The notes under the pieces were generated by a model. The model was not told the origin of the DNA. It ran no database searches and saw only the letters and a program-made list of their open reading frames with translations. From Lewinella sp050633125 (lineage in GTDB: Bacteria > Bacteroidota > Bacteroidia > Chitinophagales > Saprospiraceae): a DNA stretch of 64,000 nucleotides. Below are positions 39,658 to 48,489 of the stretch, in pieces (position 1 is the stretch's first letter; the number at the start of each line of letters is the position of its first letter). Location of the stretch: positions 147,409-211,408 of the forward strand of contig NZ_JBOEFX010000018.1 of the NCBI RefSeq assembly GCF_050633125.1, in the 5' to 3' direction. The position numbers and the translations under genes are program-made.

Positions 39658-41874
39658 ATGATATCCTTGCTTCGCTATTTATCCTTGCCAATATTGTTTG
39701 CTTTTTTGGTTGTAAACATACTTGGCGCCCAAACTACCAACCCCGAATTTGACTCGCTTTTCGCAGAAAAGCTTCAGCAAAAATTAACAGAGTTGGGAGA
39801 CGAGGGGGATTATCGTGGACTCTCCGCAGCCGTCTTGATTCCTGGCCAGGGAATATGGACAGGGGCTTATGGATTGGCTGCGCCAGGGGTACCCATGGAG
39901 ACCAATATGCGGCTGGGTATTGCTAGTAATTCAAAAGCAGTCACTGCTGGATTATTACTGAAGTTGCAAGACGAAGGGCTACTTGATTTAGATGATCCAA
40001 TATCGCTGTACCTCCCTGATTATCCACAGGTAGACGGTAATATCCCAATCCGAGCCTTGCTCAATCACAGTACAGGCCTCTTCGATTTTATCAATGATTG
40101 GTCGGGAGCTACCCAAACGGCCTACGGAGATGATGATAACCGGGTTTGGTCTTTGGCCGATTTAATGGCTACGTTGGGAATGCCTTATTTTAGTGTTGGT
40201 GAGCAATTTGATTATTCAAATACTAATTTTTTGGTAGCAGGTTTGGTAGCTGAAGCTGCCGGAGGAGCTACTTTGGGGCAACTTTATCATCAGTATCTCT
40301 TTGATCCACTGGATTTGGACATGGCTTACCCGCCACATGATGATGTCTTTGCCCAGCCTTATGCCAACCTTTGGAATACTGCCGGCACGAGTGTAAGCCT
40401 GGACGGTAACGGTGAACATACTTTCCTCACCTTCCCTGCCAGCGCCGGAGCCATTTGGTCTACCCCTTATGATTTGGTACGGTGGTACGAGGCACTCTTT
40501 AATTCAGACTGGCTAGAAGAACCTTCCAGCGAAGACTTACGCTATCGCGATGGATATATCGCCTATACCACCGGGGTAAGGGTGCGTAATGATCTCGGAC
40601 ACTCCTTTTATTACCACGCCGGGGCTTGGGGCTTTCGCTCCTATTTGTTGTATGACCCTCGCACGGGGATTTCGGTGGCAATGATCAGCAATCAATATGG
40701 TACGTCGGTAACGGCATCGGCTATCGATCTTTTTGCGGAAGCCCTTGCAGAATTGCCGGAGCCTAATCGGGATGTAGGATTGGTAGATGTACTGCCAGTA
40801 GGAACGACTTGTTTTGCTGATGAACCTTTTATTCTCGTAAGAAATGAAGGTTTGGAGGCCATAACGTCGCTGCAAGCAGGGGTAGGCTTAGATGGCACTT
40901 GGCAGGATACACTCACTGTTGAGGTGGGGGGCGGATTGGCACCTGGTGGCCAATTGTTTGTCAATCTACCATTTAGCCTAGGCAACACAGAAGAGGGCAA
41001 AAGAACCTTTCAGGTAGAGTTGATCACCGGAACACCGGATGATATTCCCAATAACAATTACCGCAATGTAGCTTTTGCAAGGGACGATGGCACAGGTCTA
41101 GCGCTTCCTTTTACCGAAGATTTTGAAGGAACAATGAATATGCCTTCTTCGTTAATCAGCCAGCAACGCGATAATCTACTGGATTGGACGGTTACCAAGT
41201 TTGCTTCAGCTACAGGGCAACAAAGCTTGGCCCGCATCAATTATTATGATGGCAACATTGGCCATAAATATGCTTTCGATCTGCCTTTGTTGCACATTGA
41301 TGACCAGGGAGCGATGCTCTCTTTTGCTTATGCGCATACCATTTATCCAGGTGTCGGGCGGGAAGATTTGCGTGGCTATATTTCCACGAACTGTGGTGCC
41401 AGTTTTGAACTTCTTTTTGAATTAAACAACAATGATCTGGCGACCGCACCACAATCTACCGAGCTCTTCTTGCCAACACAAGACCAATGGGCTACCCATC
41501 AGGTAGATTTAAGCTCCTTCGCAGGCGAAGATGTATTGATTCGTTTTGAGTTGGAAAATGAATTCGGAAACCTCACTTATCTCGATGATATTACGGTAGA
41601 TATTCCGACAGCTATGACAGAATTGATAAACGCGGATATTCGCCTGGTTCCTAATCCTGCTCGTCAGAGCGTAGGCGTTTATTTTTCCGAAAATGATCAA
41701 GTCAGATTTTGCCAACTGCTGGATGCTTATGGGCGTGTGTTGCATACCGAAAAGGTCGCCGCTAATGCTACCGAAGTAATCATCGACCGGGCGAACTTGC
41801 CTGCGGGGACTTATTTTGTAAAACTTTTAACCGATAATGCTGTAGTAGGAATTCAGCGACTACTATTTTTCTAG
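39658..41874 (+). CDS. Secreted serine hydrolase (beta-lactamase/class C-like) with T9SS sorting domain
   Basis: 738 residues. After the signal peptide (MISLLRYLSLPILFAFLVVNILGAQ), a beta-lactamase-fold domain spans about 35-360. It has SNSK (S90-x-x-K93) and YSN in FDYSNTNFLVAGLVAE as the catalytic Ser/Lys and Tyr motifs, and HAGAWGFRS in place of the KTG box. A jelly-roll-like region follows (about 480-650). The last 75 residues (LVPNPARQSVGVYF ... LPAGTYFVKLL) are a type A T9SS C-terminal domain. Expected to be a surface peptidase or esterase. Confidence 0.88.
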   Translation: MISLLRYLSLPILFAFLVVNILGAQTTNPEFDSLFAEKLQQKLTELGDEGDYRGLSAAVLIPGQGIWTGAYGLAAPGVPMETNMRLGIASNSKAVTAGLLLKLQDEGLLDLDDPISLYLPDYPQVDGNIPIRALLNHSTGLFDFINDWSGATQTAYGDDDNRVWSLADLMATLGMPYFSVGEQFDYSNTNFLVAGLVAEAAGGATLGQLYHQYLFDPLDLDMAYPPHDDVFAQPYANLWNTAGTSVSLDGNGEHTFLTFPASAGAIWSTPYDLVRWYEALFNSDWLEEPSSEDLRYRDGYIAYTTGVRVRNDLGHSFYYHAGAWGFRSYLLYDPRTGISVAMISNQYGTSVTASAIDLFAEALAELPEPNRDVGLVDVLPVGTTCFADEPFILVRNEGLEAITSLQAGVGLDGTWQDTLTVEVGGGLAPGGQLFVNLPFSLGNTEEGKRTFQVELITGTPDDIPNNNYRNVAFARDDGTGLALPFTEDFEGTMNMPSSLISQQRDNLLDWTVTKFASATGQQSLARINYYDGNIGHKYAFDLPLLHIDDQGAMLSFAYAHTIYPGVGREDLRGYISTNCGASFELLFELNNNDLATAPQSTELFLPTQDQWATHQVDLSSFAGEDVLIRFELENEFGNLTYLDDITVDIPTAMTELINADIRLVPNPARQSVGVYFSENDQVRFCQLLDAYGRVLHTEKVAANATEVIIDRANLPAGTYFVKLLTDNAVVGIQRLLFF

Positions 41875-41949
41875 CGATTCTACACTTTGTTGTCGGTATA
41901 CCTGAAAGCAAGAAAATCTCCTATCTTTACGCTTCCAAAAATAAGATTC

Positions 41950-43026
41950 ATGCATAAGCCCAAAATAGGCATTAGTATAGGTGATATCAATGGCATTGGC
42001 CCCGAGGTAATCATAAAAACGTTAGTAGATGATCGAATCCTAAATCAATGTACACCGGTGATTTACGGGTCGAGTAAAGTCATGTCTTATCATAAGAATA
42101 TAGTCAACCCTGATTTTCATTTTCACGCTTGCCGTGATGTTGAGAGTGCTGCAACTGGAAAGGTTAATGTTTTCAACTGTTGGCAAGAAACAGTCAATAT
42201 TGAGCTTGGGCAAGCGAATACAGAAAGTGGCCAGTACGCCGCAATTGCTTTGGAACGCGCCGTAATTGACCTCAAAGAAAATAGAATTGATGCGCTGGTC
42301 ACAGGCCCCATTAATAAGCACGCGATGCAATTGGGGGGAGGTTTCCCATTCCCTGGCCATACCGAATACATTACGGATCAGCTTGGAGCCAAACAGAGTT
42401 TGATGTTTATGGTGAGTGATAGCCTCCGGATTGGCTTGGTGACAAACCATGTACCCGTTTCTGAGATTGCTCACTTACTCAGCAAAGAGTTGATTATAGA
42501 GAAATTGAGATTGATGCACCACACGCTGAAAATGGATTTTGGGCTAGAACGGCCAACCATCGCGGTTTTGGGGCTAAATCCTCATGCTGGCGACAATGGC
42601 CTGTTGGGAGATGCCGAGGAGAAAATTATTCGTCCGGCAGTGGTTGAGGCGAAGAAAAACGGTGTTCTTGCAGTAGGGCCTTTCTCTGCGGATGGTTTCT
42701 TTGGCGCAGGGCAATACAAGAAATTTGATGGTATCCTGGCCATGTATCATGACCAAGGGTTAATACCCTTTAAGTTGCTGGCTTTTGGTCATGGAGTGAA
42801 TTACACCGCGGGACTTTCAGGCATCAGAACATCTCCTGATCACGGAACTGCTTATGGCTTGGCGGGGAAGAACGAAGCTGACCCGGCTAGCTTTCGGGAA
42901 GCTCTCTTTCAGGCGATTGACATTTCTCGACAACGTAGTGTTTACTTGGAAATGCATGAAAATCCATTGAAAGTAAAAGCTAAAAAAACAGCTACGGAAG
43001 AAGAGGAAGAAATTATTCCAGAATAA
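41950..43026 (+). CDS. pdxA: 4-hydroxythreonine-4-phosphate dehydrogenase
   Basis: About 358 residues with the PdxA signatures: KIGISIGDINGIGPEVI at the N-terminus, TGPINKHAMQLGG, the metal-binding PFPGHTEY and AMYHDQGLIPFK His residues, and GLSGIRTSPDHGTAYGLAGK. It oxidises 4-phosphohydroxythreonine in vitamin B6 synthesis. The ATG at 41950 is chosen over an open frame from 41887. A -7-like box TATCTTTA lies just before it. lspA follows after 9 bp. Confidence 0.95.
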   Translation: MHKPKIGISIGDINGIGPEVIIKTLVDDRILNQCTPVIYGSSKVMSYHKNIVNPDFHFHACRDVESAATGKVNVFNCWQETVNIELGQANTESGQYAAIALERAVIDLKENRIDALVTGPINKHAMQLGGGFPFPGHTEYITDQLGAKQSLMFMVSDSLRIGLVTNHVPVSEIAHLLSKELIIEKLRLMHHTLKMDFGLERPTIAVLGLNPHAGDNGLLGDAEEKIIRPAVVEAKKNGVLAVGPFSADGFFGAGQYKKFDGILAMYHDQGLIPFKLLAFGHGVNYTAGLSGIRTSPDHGTAYGLAGKNEADPASFREALFQAIDISRQRSVYLEMHENPLKVKAKKTATEEEEEIIPE

Positions 43027-43035
43027 ATACGATTT

Positions 43036-43695
43036 GTGAAGAATTCTACCTTGGTTGCCGGGATTGTTTTATTGGTTTTGATCGTTGATCAAATGATCAA
43101 GATTTGGGTGAAAACCAATATGCTTTATGGCGAAATGATTCCCATTTTTGGCTGGGACAGAGCGCTTATTCATTTTGTAGAAAATGAGGGTATGGCCTTC
43201 GGGCAACGGTTTAATATTCCCCATGGCAAGCTGATCCTCAGTTTGTTTAGAATTGTAGCGGCTACTTTTCTGGTTTTCTTCCTGCGGAGTTTATTACGTA
43301 CACCGGGGATCACCAAGGGCTTGTACATAAGCTTCGCGCTTATCCTTGCGGGCGCCCTGGGTAATATCATTGACAGTACCTTTTATGGAATGCTTTTCTC
43401 GGCGTCCTATGCACATGGTTTACCAGCGGAATTTTTACCTCCGGGTGGTGGATACAGTACTTTCCTCCATGGGAAAGTCGTCGATATGTTTTATTTCCCG
43501 CTCTTTGAAGTGCAGCTTCCCGCATGGATTCCCCGGTTTGGTGGAGAATCCATGCTGTTCTTTGGTCCGGTATTTAACCTTGCTGATGTAGCGATTAGTT
43601 GGGGGGTAGCACAAATACTTTTCTTTCACCGCGGGTTTTTCCATAACCCACCAGCGACAGAAGCCCACCAGCCACAAAAAGAAGAGGAGGAGTAA
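43036..43695 (+). CDS. lspA: Lipoprotein signal peptidase (signal peptidase II)
   Basis: 219 residues, longer than the usual 160 as is common in Bacteroidota. Four membrane helices are visible. Catalytic Asp residues lie in GNIIDSTFYG and FNLADVAISWG, and NEGMAFG gives the conserved Asn. It cleaves the signal of prolipoproteins after lipidation, fitting the many lipoproteins in this window. The start is GTG 9 bp after pdxA. The C-terminal tail is acidic (EEEE). Confidence 0.93.
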   Translation: MKNSTLVAGIVLLVLIVDQMIKIWVKTNMLYGEMIPIFGWDRALIHFVENEGMAFGQRFNIPHGKLILSLFRIVAATFLVFFLRSLLRTPGITKGLYISFALILAGALGNIIDSTFYGMLFSASYAHGLPAEFLPPGGGYSTFLHGKVVDMFYFPLFEVQLPAWIPRFGGESMLFFGPVFNLADVAISWGVAQILFFHRGFFHNPPATEAHQPQKEEEE

Positions 43696-43716
43696 GGTCG
43701 TACTTACTAATAATCG

Positions 43717-44037
43717 TTATTCAAAATCTTCGATAAAACCTCTCACAGAATTAATGGTTTCTCCCAGTTTGTCGTAGGCAATCTCGTAAACGACGTATTT
43801 ACCTTTTCTATTGGTATCAACAAGATTAGCTAAACGGAGAATGCGTAAATGCTGAGAAGTGATAGATTGTTCCAGCTGTAACGTATTGTATATTTTATTG
43901 ACATTGACGGAGCCGTGTTTATCAATAAACGATAAGATTTTCATACGTAAAGGGTGCGCTAGTGCACGTAGAATTTCGGATGACACTTCTAGTTTCTCAT
44001 CGTCGATAAATACTCTGTTGTTCGTTTTTCTGCTCAT
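43717..44037 (-). CDS. ArsR-type winged-helix regulator A
   Basis: About 106 residues. The ArsR winged helix covers nearly the whole protein: LRALAHPLRMKILSFIDKHGSVNVNKIYNTLQ, recognition helix LEQSITSQHLRILRLANLV, and wing DTNRKGKYVVYEI. No Cys or His metal-site motif (ELCVCDL) is present, so it is not an arsenic-type sensor. It is a paralogue of the regulator at 44589, with the same LEQS-(I/V)-(T/A)-SQHL core. The targets are unknown. I chose the ATG at 44037 (MSRKTNN). Confidence 0.85.
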   Translation of the reverse strand: MSRKTNNRVFIDDEKLEVSSEILRALAHPLRMKILSFIDKHGSVNVNKIYNTLQLEQSITSQHLRILRLANLVDTNRKGKYVVYEIAYDKLGETINSVRGFIEDFE

Positions 44038-44421
44038 AGTAAACACAATTAGAAAGTTAGGCACAGGCGTTAACCTGACCTCTTCCCTTAGGTAAGTGGG
44101 ACGTAATTTGTTACTTAATTAGTAGCCTTAAATTGTGTTTGCTGCGTGGGTCAAAAAAAAATACGACTGAGAAAAGAGATGCTTAATCTTATTGTATCAG
44201 TGATATTGATAATAAAGATTAAACGTGTTCAAGCAAAGATCGTATAAATTATCGTTTTTACAAAAACTAAGCTGGATTTTGCCATTAGGAGTGCATTTGA
44301 CGTAGCAGAGTACATGTGGAAGGGTGGCTTTGTATTCGGAGCAACTCGACAAGAAAACCTAAACTTGGCTTTAGCCCGACTAAAATCAACCATGATCCCT
44401 GTAGAACAAGTCTATTATAAG

Positions 44422-44486
44422 AGCGTGTTGGGGAATTTCATTTGGAGCATTGATTTTTCACCAAATGAAATTTCCCAACACACGCT
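44422..44486. repeat. Long hairpin in the gap between the two ArsR genes
   Basis: AGCGTGTTGGGGAATTTCAT-TTGG (44422-44445) pairs with 44461-44486 over about 24 bp with one mismatch and a 2-base bulge, around a 15-base loop. It sits in a 551-bp region (44038-44588) without a convincing gene and is followed by a terminator-like stem. The region could produce a small structured RNA. Confidence 0.75.
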
Positions 44487-44505
44487 AGGTAAGTCAAATA
44501 AAAAA

Positions 44506-44545
44506 TCCCGACAGTTGATCAAAGTCAAAGGTCGGGAGTTTTTAA
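44506..44545 (+). terminator. Terminator-like stem downstream of the long hairpin
   Basis: TCCCGAC (44506-44512) and GTCGGGA (44531-44537) form the stem and GTTTTT follows. It would end a plus-strand transcript. The converging regulator gene at 44589 lies on the other strand, so the terminator has no obvious protein gene to serve. Confidence 0.65.
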
Positions 44546-44588
44546 GTGTTCTGGTATGAACAGTAACTCTTTTACAAAAAGGTTAGCT

Positions 44589-44933
44589 TTAGCTAGCTGC
44601 TAATTCTTCGACTAATTTGCCGATTTGGGCTAAACGATCCTGGTCTAAAGCATAATAAATATACTTTCCCTGTCGCTCGGTATCTACTACTCCAGCACGC
44701 CGTAAAATAGCGAGGTGTTGAGAAGCTACCGACTGTTCCAAGCGCAGGCTTACGTAAATATCCGTAACGGCCATACTCCCGTTTTCGTCAAGCAGGTTGA
44801 TAATTTGTTGGCGCAACTTATGGTTGACCGCCCGCAAAACAATCACTGCTTTACGTAACTCGGCATAATCCAACTGGATATTATCGTCTCCTTTGTTGGT
44901 TAAAGTTACCGATTCAATCTTCTGTTTTTCCAT
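44589..44933 (-). CDS. ArsR-type winged-helix regulator B
   Basis: About 114 residues. The winged helix is LRAVNHKLRQQIINLLDENGSMAVTDIYVSLR, then LEQSVASQHLAILRRAGVV, and wing DTERQGKYIYYAL. It is clearly paralogous to the 43717 product. No metal-binding Cys motif. Possible starts are the ATGs at 44933 (MEKQKIES) and 44951 (MQKIQP); the open frame to 45047 is unlikely to be translated from its beginning. Confidence 0.85.
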   Translation of the reverse strand: MEKQKIESVTLTNKGDDNIQLDYAELRKAVIVLRAVNHKLRQQIINLLDENGSMAVTDIYVSLRLEQSVASQHLAILRRAGVVDTERQGKYIYYALDQDRLAQIGKLVEELAAS

Positions 44934-45106
44934 CGGCTGGATTTTTTGCATTAGAAAAATGGCACATCCAACTTGACAGAACCAAATACCGTACCAATTT
45001 TCTCTCAAAGCTCTTTTAAAAAAAAAATTACTCCGTTGCAATAGCAAAGAAGTAGAAACAAATATACAAAAAAATGGCAGCCTGTTGCGATAAATTTACG
45101 CTTTCA

Positions 45107-45907
45107 CTACTCCTTGCTTTCCAATGCTAAACTTAAGCTGCTGAGATACTGGGCTGTAGTCTTCTTAGGAACGAGCCCAAATTTAAGAGAGGCTTGATCC
45201 AGAAGGTTTAATGCGAAAAAATTATAGTTAAACTGATGAGATAAGCCCTCCGTAAGTTGTCGGCGCTCTTTTTTCATCAAAACCAATTCTGTTGTTGCCA
45301 AATTGTTTTCACCCCCAGCGTTAACATAGGTATTTAAACGATGTTCAGCTGCTTCCATCGCGTCGGCTAAGGTGGTCAGCGCTTCTTGAGCATCGTGCAA
45401 AATTTGCCTTTGCAACAAAAGATCGGCTTTCACTTGTTCTATTTCCCGCTTAACTTCCAGGTCTGTTTTGTTAGGTGCATAATAATGCTCGTCGATCTCA
45501 TCATTAAATTGTTTCAAGCAAGCAAGGTGTTGCTGTGCCAATGTTTTCATAGGCACGATAATGGCACTGAATTTATCCTGTAACAAACGGAAATATTTAC
45601 GCTCACCTGCCAAGCTGGGCTGTTGATGCTCGTCCTCTACTTTGATGAGAAATTTTAACCAGTTCTGCTTTACAATATTGGATACTTGATGATCAACGAC
45701 CCGTAATCGAGAAAGCAATTGCCCAAATGCAGTAGCTTGTTGAGCAAAAGCTCCACAGCGAGCCAACAACTCTTCTAGTGCTGGCGTTAGATCGCCCTCT
45801 TCAAGTGGGGGGAGGTTAGAAAAATCCAAACCTTCCTTCTGCGTGGGCGCAGCTTTTTCAGTGGGTTGTTTTTCTTCCCCAAAGGCTGATTCATAAGGGT
45901 TGGACAT
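45107..45907 (-). CDS. Hypothetical helical cytoplasmic protein
   Basis: 266 residues, not recognised. No signal peptide or membrane segment. From about residue 35 to 230 it is rich in Leu, Gln, Glu and Lys in long helical stretches, likely coiled coil. It begins with a Pro- and Glu-rich disordered stretch (NPYESAFGEEKQPTEKAAPTQKE). It stands between the second ArsR gene and the MGMT-like gene on the same strand. Length and clean frame support a real gene. Confidence 0.7.
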   Translation of the reverse strand: MSNPYESAFGEEKQPTEKAAPTQKEGLDFSNLPPLEEGDLTPALEELLARCGAFAQQATAFGQLLSRLRVVDHQVSNIVKQNWLKFLIKVEDEHQQPSLAGERKYFRLLQDKFSAIIVPMKTLAQQHLACLKQFNDEIDEHYYAPNKTDLEVKREIEQVKADLLLQRQILHDAQEALTTLADAMEAAEHRLNTYVNAGGENNLATTELVLMKKERRQLTEGLSHQFNYNFFALNLLDQASLKFGLVPKKTTAQYLSSLSLALESKE

Positions 45908-45945
45908 GAACGGTTACTTTTATTGAAGCTAAACTTTAGACAGTT

Positions 45946-46275
45946 TCATTCTAATAAACTGACTGGTGACCAAAATAGCTGGTCAAAATTTACGATTTTA
46001 TCATCAATTACCACAATGCCTTCTGCTTCCAAGCGCTCCTGCATAAGGGTAGGTGTCGCAAAATGCCCGCGCCCACTGAGCTCCCCCTTGCGGTTAACCA
46101 CCCGGTGCGCCGGCACATCTCCGATATGTAAACCTGCACTTAAGGCCCAACCCACCATTCGGGCAGAACCCAGGGAAAGGAAGTTGGCAATAGCACCATA
46201 ATTTGTGATGCGCCCCTCCGGGATTAAACGAACCACATCGTAGACATTTTCGTAATACTTTGGGAGTTCTTTCAT
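45946..46275 (-). CDS. Alkyltransferase-like (ATL) protein of the MGMT family
   Basis: 109 residues forming the DNA-binding domain of O6-alkylguanine-DNA alkyltransferase: YENVYDVVRLIPEGRITNYGAIANFLSLGSARMVGWAL (helix-turn-helix and Arg finger). It then has PAHRVVNRKGELSG, where the family active site PCHR reads PAHR with Ala56. With the acceptor Cys lost it cannot take up alkyl groups. ATL proteins of this kind bind alkylated bases and hand them to nucleotide excision repair. Confidence 0.9.
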   Translation of the reverse strand: MKELPKYYENVYDVVRLIPEGRITNYGAIANFLSLGSARMVGWALSAGLHIGDVPAHRVVNRKGELSGRGHFATPTLMQERLEAEGIVVIDDKIVNFDQLFWSPVSLLE

Positions 46276-46340
46276 CTGGCTGCTGGTAATTAATTATCAA
46301 AGATCACATTTTTTGCGCATACTTTCGACTGGTCATTATG

Positions 46341-46348
46341 TACCTTTG
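46341..46348 (+). promoter_or_regulatory. -7 box TACCTTTG for the TrpF-like/trkH/mtnA operon
   Basis: A perfect TAnnTTTG followed by GCGCC. Transcription would begin near 46355, which rules out an ORF start at 46338 and supports the ATG at 46386. TTG at about 46313 is a few bases too far for an ideal -33 element. The stretch TTTTTTGCGCATAC there resembles the right end of the palindromic repeat. Confidence 0.55.
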
Positions 46349-46385
46349 CGCCATTTATTGGATGGAAGTTCCAAATCGTATAAAT

Positions 46386-47036
46386 ATGTTGAGTACCAAA
46401 GTTAAAGCCAGTGCCATTACTCACCTCACTGATGCGCGCTATTTCGCCGCCTGGGAAACGAATTGGCTCGGATTTATGCTATCTCCAGGAACGGAAGAAT
46501 CCGTAGACCTACAGTTGGTTGCCGCCCTTAGGGAATGGGTGGATGGGGTGAAAATTTGTGGTGAGTTCAGCTTAGCGACTTTGCCAGAGGTCGAAGCAGC
46601 GATAGAGGTGCTTGGTTTGGAGACCGTCCAGCTCGGAATGCTGACGCCGTTAGAGAACTTGCAGGCCTTAAAAGGAAAGGTAGAGATCATTCAGGAGATT
46701 GTTGTAGAGGCATACATCACGGGGGAAGAGTTGTCTGCTTTGATGGAGGAACGTAAGGATGCTGTAGATTACTTCTTGCTGCAATTTAATAAAGGCGGCC
46801 TCACTTGGCCCGATATTCAAGATGGAACACCTTTTGGAGTGGATCAGCTAGAGGCGTGGGCAAAGCAGTATCCTCTGTTGGTTGATCTACCATTGGCAGG
46901 AACCACTCCTACACAGTTTTTAGAACAAATAAAAGTGGAAGGGTTCAGCGTACAGGGTGCAGCAGAAGAAAAAGTAGGCGTAAAAAGCTTTGATGAATTA
47001 GATGACTTCTTTGAAGACTTAGAAGTGTTGATATGA
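46386..47036 (+). CDS. Phosphoribosylanthranilate isomerase-like protein, catalytic residues lost
   Basis: 216 residues with a TrpF-like (beta/alpha)8 pattern: KASAITHLTDARYFAAWETNWLGFML aligns with the TrpF start K-V-C-G-M-T--EDA----GAD-LGF. The general-base Cys is Ser9 here. The general-acid Asp of the LLDT segment is Gln133 (YFLLQFNKGG), and the phosphate-binding end is altered. It is therefore unlikely to isomerise phosphoribosylanthranilate. No other trp gene is near. Its stop overlaps the trkH start by 4 bases, indicating tight coupling. Confidence 0.7.
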   Translation: MLSTKVKASAITHLTDARYFAAWETNWLGFMLSPGTEESVDLQLVAALREWVDGVKICGEFSLATLPEVEAAIEVLGLETVQLGMLTPLENLQALKGKVEIIQEIVVEAYITGEELSALMEERKDAVDYFLLQFNKGGLTWPDIQDGTPFGVDQLEAWAKQYPLLVDLPLAGTTPTQFLEQIKVEGFSVQGAAEEKVGVKSFDELDDFFEDLEVLI

Positions 47037-48481
47037 TCAATTATCGGATTATTAGCCGTGTCCTGGGGGTACTTTTACTCATTATAGGACTATTGATGTG
47101 GACAGGGATTCCCATTTCCTGGTATTACGAAAGCAAGGACATGGAACCGCTTGTTTGGTCAGGGCTGGTATGTCTGCTTTGTGGCGGCTTGTTGCGTTTG
47201 CCAAAATTAGGAGACGATCGCTCCGTCAAGAAAAGAGAAGGTTATTTGATTGTGGCGCTAGGTTGGTTGGTTATGGTACTTTTCGGAATGTTACCTTACC
47301 TATTCAGTGGCGTTATCCCTACGGTCCCGGAAGCTATCTTTGAATCGGTTTCCGGAATGACCACCACCGGTGCATCGGTGCTTACGGATATTGAAGCCCA
47401 GCCACTAGGCATTTTATACTGGCGAAGCCTCACCCAGTGGATCGGCGGAATGGGGATTATTGTGCTGACTGTTGCGATCTTTCCTTTGTTGGGGATTGGT
47501 GGTGTAGAGCTGTTTGTCGCCGAGGCTCCAGGGCCTACCAGTGATAAACTACACCCCAGGATTAGCGAAACGGCCAAGCGGCTCTGGTTAATTTATGTTG
47601 GTTTAACTTTTGTCCTTACGATAATCCTTTTCTTAGAGGGCATGTCGCCATACGAGGCCGTCAATCATGCACTTACGACCATGGCTACCGGTGGTTTCTC
47701 TACACGCAATAGCAGCATGGCTGCTTTCTCTCCGACAATCCAATATACAGTTTGTTTTTTCATGTTCCTTGCGGGGACCAATTACACTATTATCTACTTT
47801 GGTTTAAAGGGGAAGTTGCGAAGAATATGGTCCAGTGATGAATTCAAGGCCTATACTTTTGTAGTCTTGTTTTTTAGCTTAGTCGTAACAATGGCCGTTC
47901 ATGCCGCTGCCGATATCAGCTGGGAGCAAGCCTTCAGAGACAGTAGTTTTCAAATCGTATCATTGATTACCACGACGGGTTTCGTTTCTGCCGACTACAC
48001 CAGTTGGTCTGTAGGTTTGACACTTTTCTTCTTTATTTTACTGTTTATGGGGGCTTGTGCTGGGTCCACCAGTGGAGGCATAAAGGTTATTAGGCATTTG
48101 GTCTTCTTCAAAAACTCTCTCTTGGAGTTCAAGCGTATTATTCACCCAAGAGCAGTGGTGCCTTTACGGCTAAACGGAGACATCGTCAAAGGGCGAATCA
48201 TTACTCATATTATCATTTTCCTTTTACTCTACCTCTCGTTATTCGTTTTGGGTTCGCTGGTGCTCGCTGCTATGGGCTTGGACTTTATGACGGCGATTGG
48301 AGCCGTCGCAACTTGTTTAGGTAACGTAGGCCCAGGTATTGGGAAGGTAGGCCCAGTTGATAATTTTGCCTGGTTGTCAAGTGAAATAAAATTAGTACTC
48401 AGTTTCCTGATGTTGCTTGGGCGCTTAGAGTTATTTACGATTTTAGTATTGTTTACGCCTTACTTTTGGAAAGCTAATTAG
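47033..48481 (+). CDS. trkH: TrkH-family potassium uptake channel
   Basis: 482 residues with about ten membrane helices. Four pore loops with the selectivity-filter Gly are seen: MTTTGASVL, TMATGGFST, TTTGFVSAD and CLGNVGPG, as in TrkH/KtrB. It forms the K+ channel of a Trk/Ktr system. The regulatory TrkA/KtrA subunit is not encoded next to it. It is translated in overlap with the TrpF-like gene and followed after 8 bp by mtnA. Confidence 0.93.
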   Translation: MINYRIISRVLGVLLLIIGLLMWTGIPISWYYESKDMEPLVWSGLVCLLCGGLLRLPKLGDDRSVKKREGYLIVALGWLVMVLFGMLPYLFSGVIPTVPEAIFESVSGMTTTGASVLTDIEAQPLGILYWRSLTQWIGGMGIIVLTVAIFPLLGIGGVELFVAEAPGPTSDKLHPRISETAKRLWLIYVGLTFVLTIILFLEGMSPYEAVNHALTTMATGGFSTRNSSMAAFSPTIQYTVCFFMFLAGTNYTIIYFGLKGKLRRIWSSDEFKAYTFVVLFFSLVVTMAVHAAADISWEQAFRDSSFQIVSLITTTGFVSADYTSWSVGLTLFFFILLFMGACAGSTSGGIKVIRHLVFFKNSLLEFKRIIHPRAVVPLRLNGDIVKGRIITHIIIFLLLYLSLFVLGSLVLAAMGLDFMTAIGAVATCLGNVGPGIGKVGPVDNFAWLSSEIKLVLSFLMLLGRLELFTILVLFTPYFWKAN

Positions 48482-48489
48482 CATATACA

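Noticed and set aside
44314..44559. 81-codon plus-strand frame between the ArsR genes
   Set aside because: It runs through a long hairpin and a terminator stem, and its composition gives no family hint. Non-coding structure is the simpler reading.
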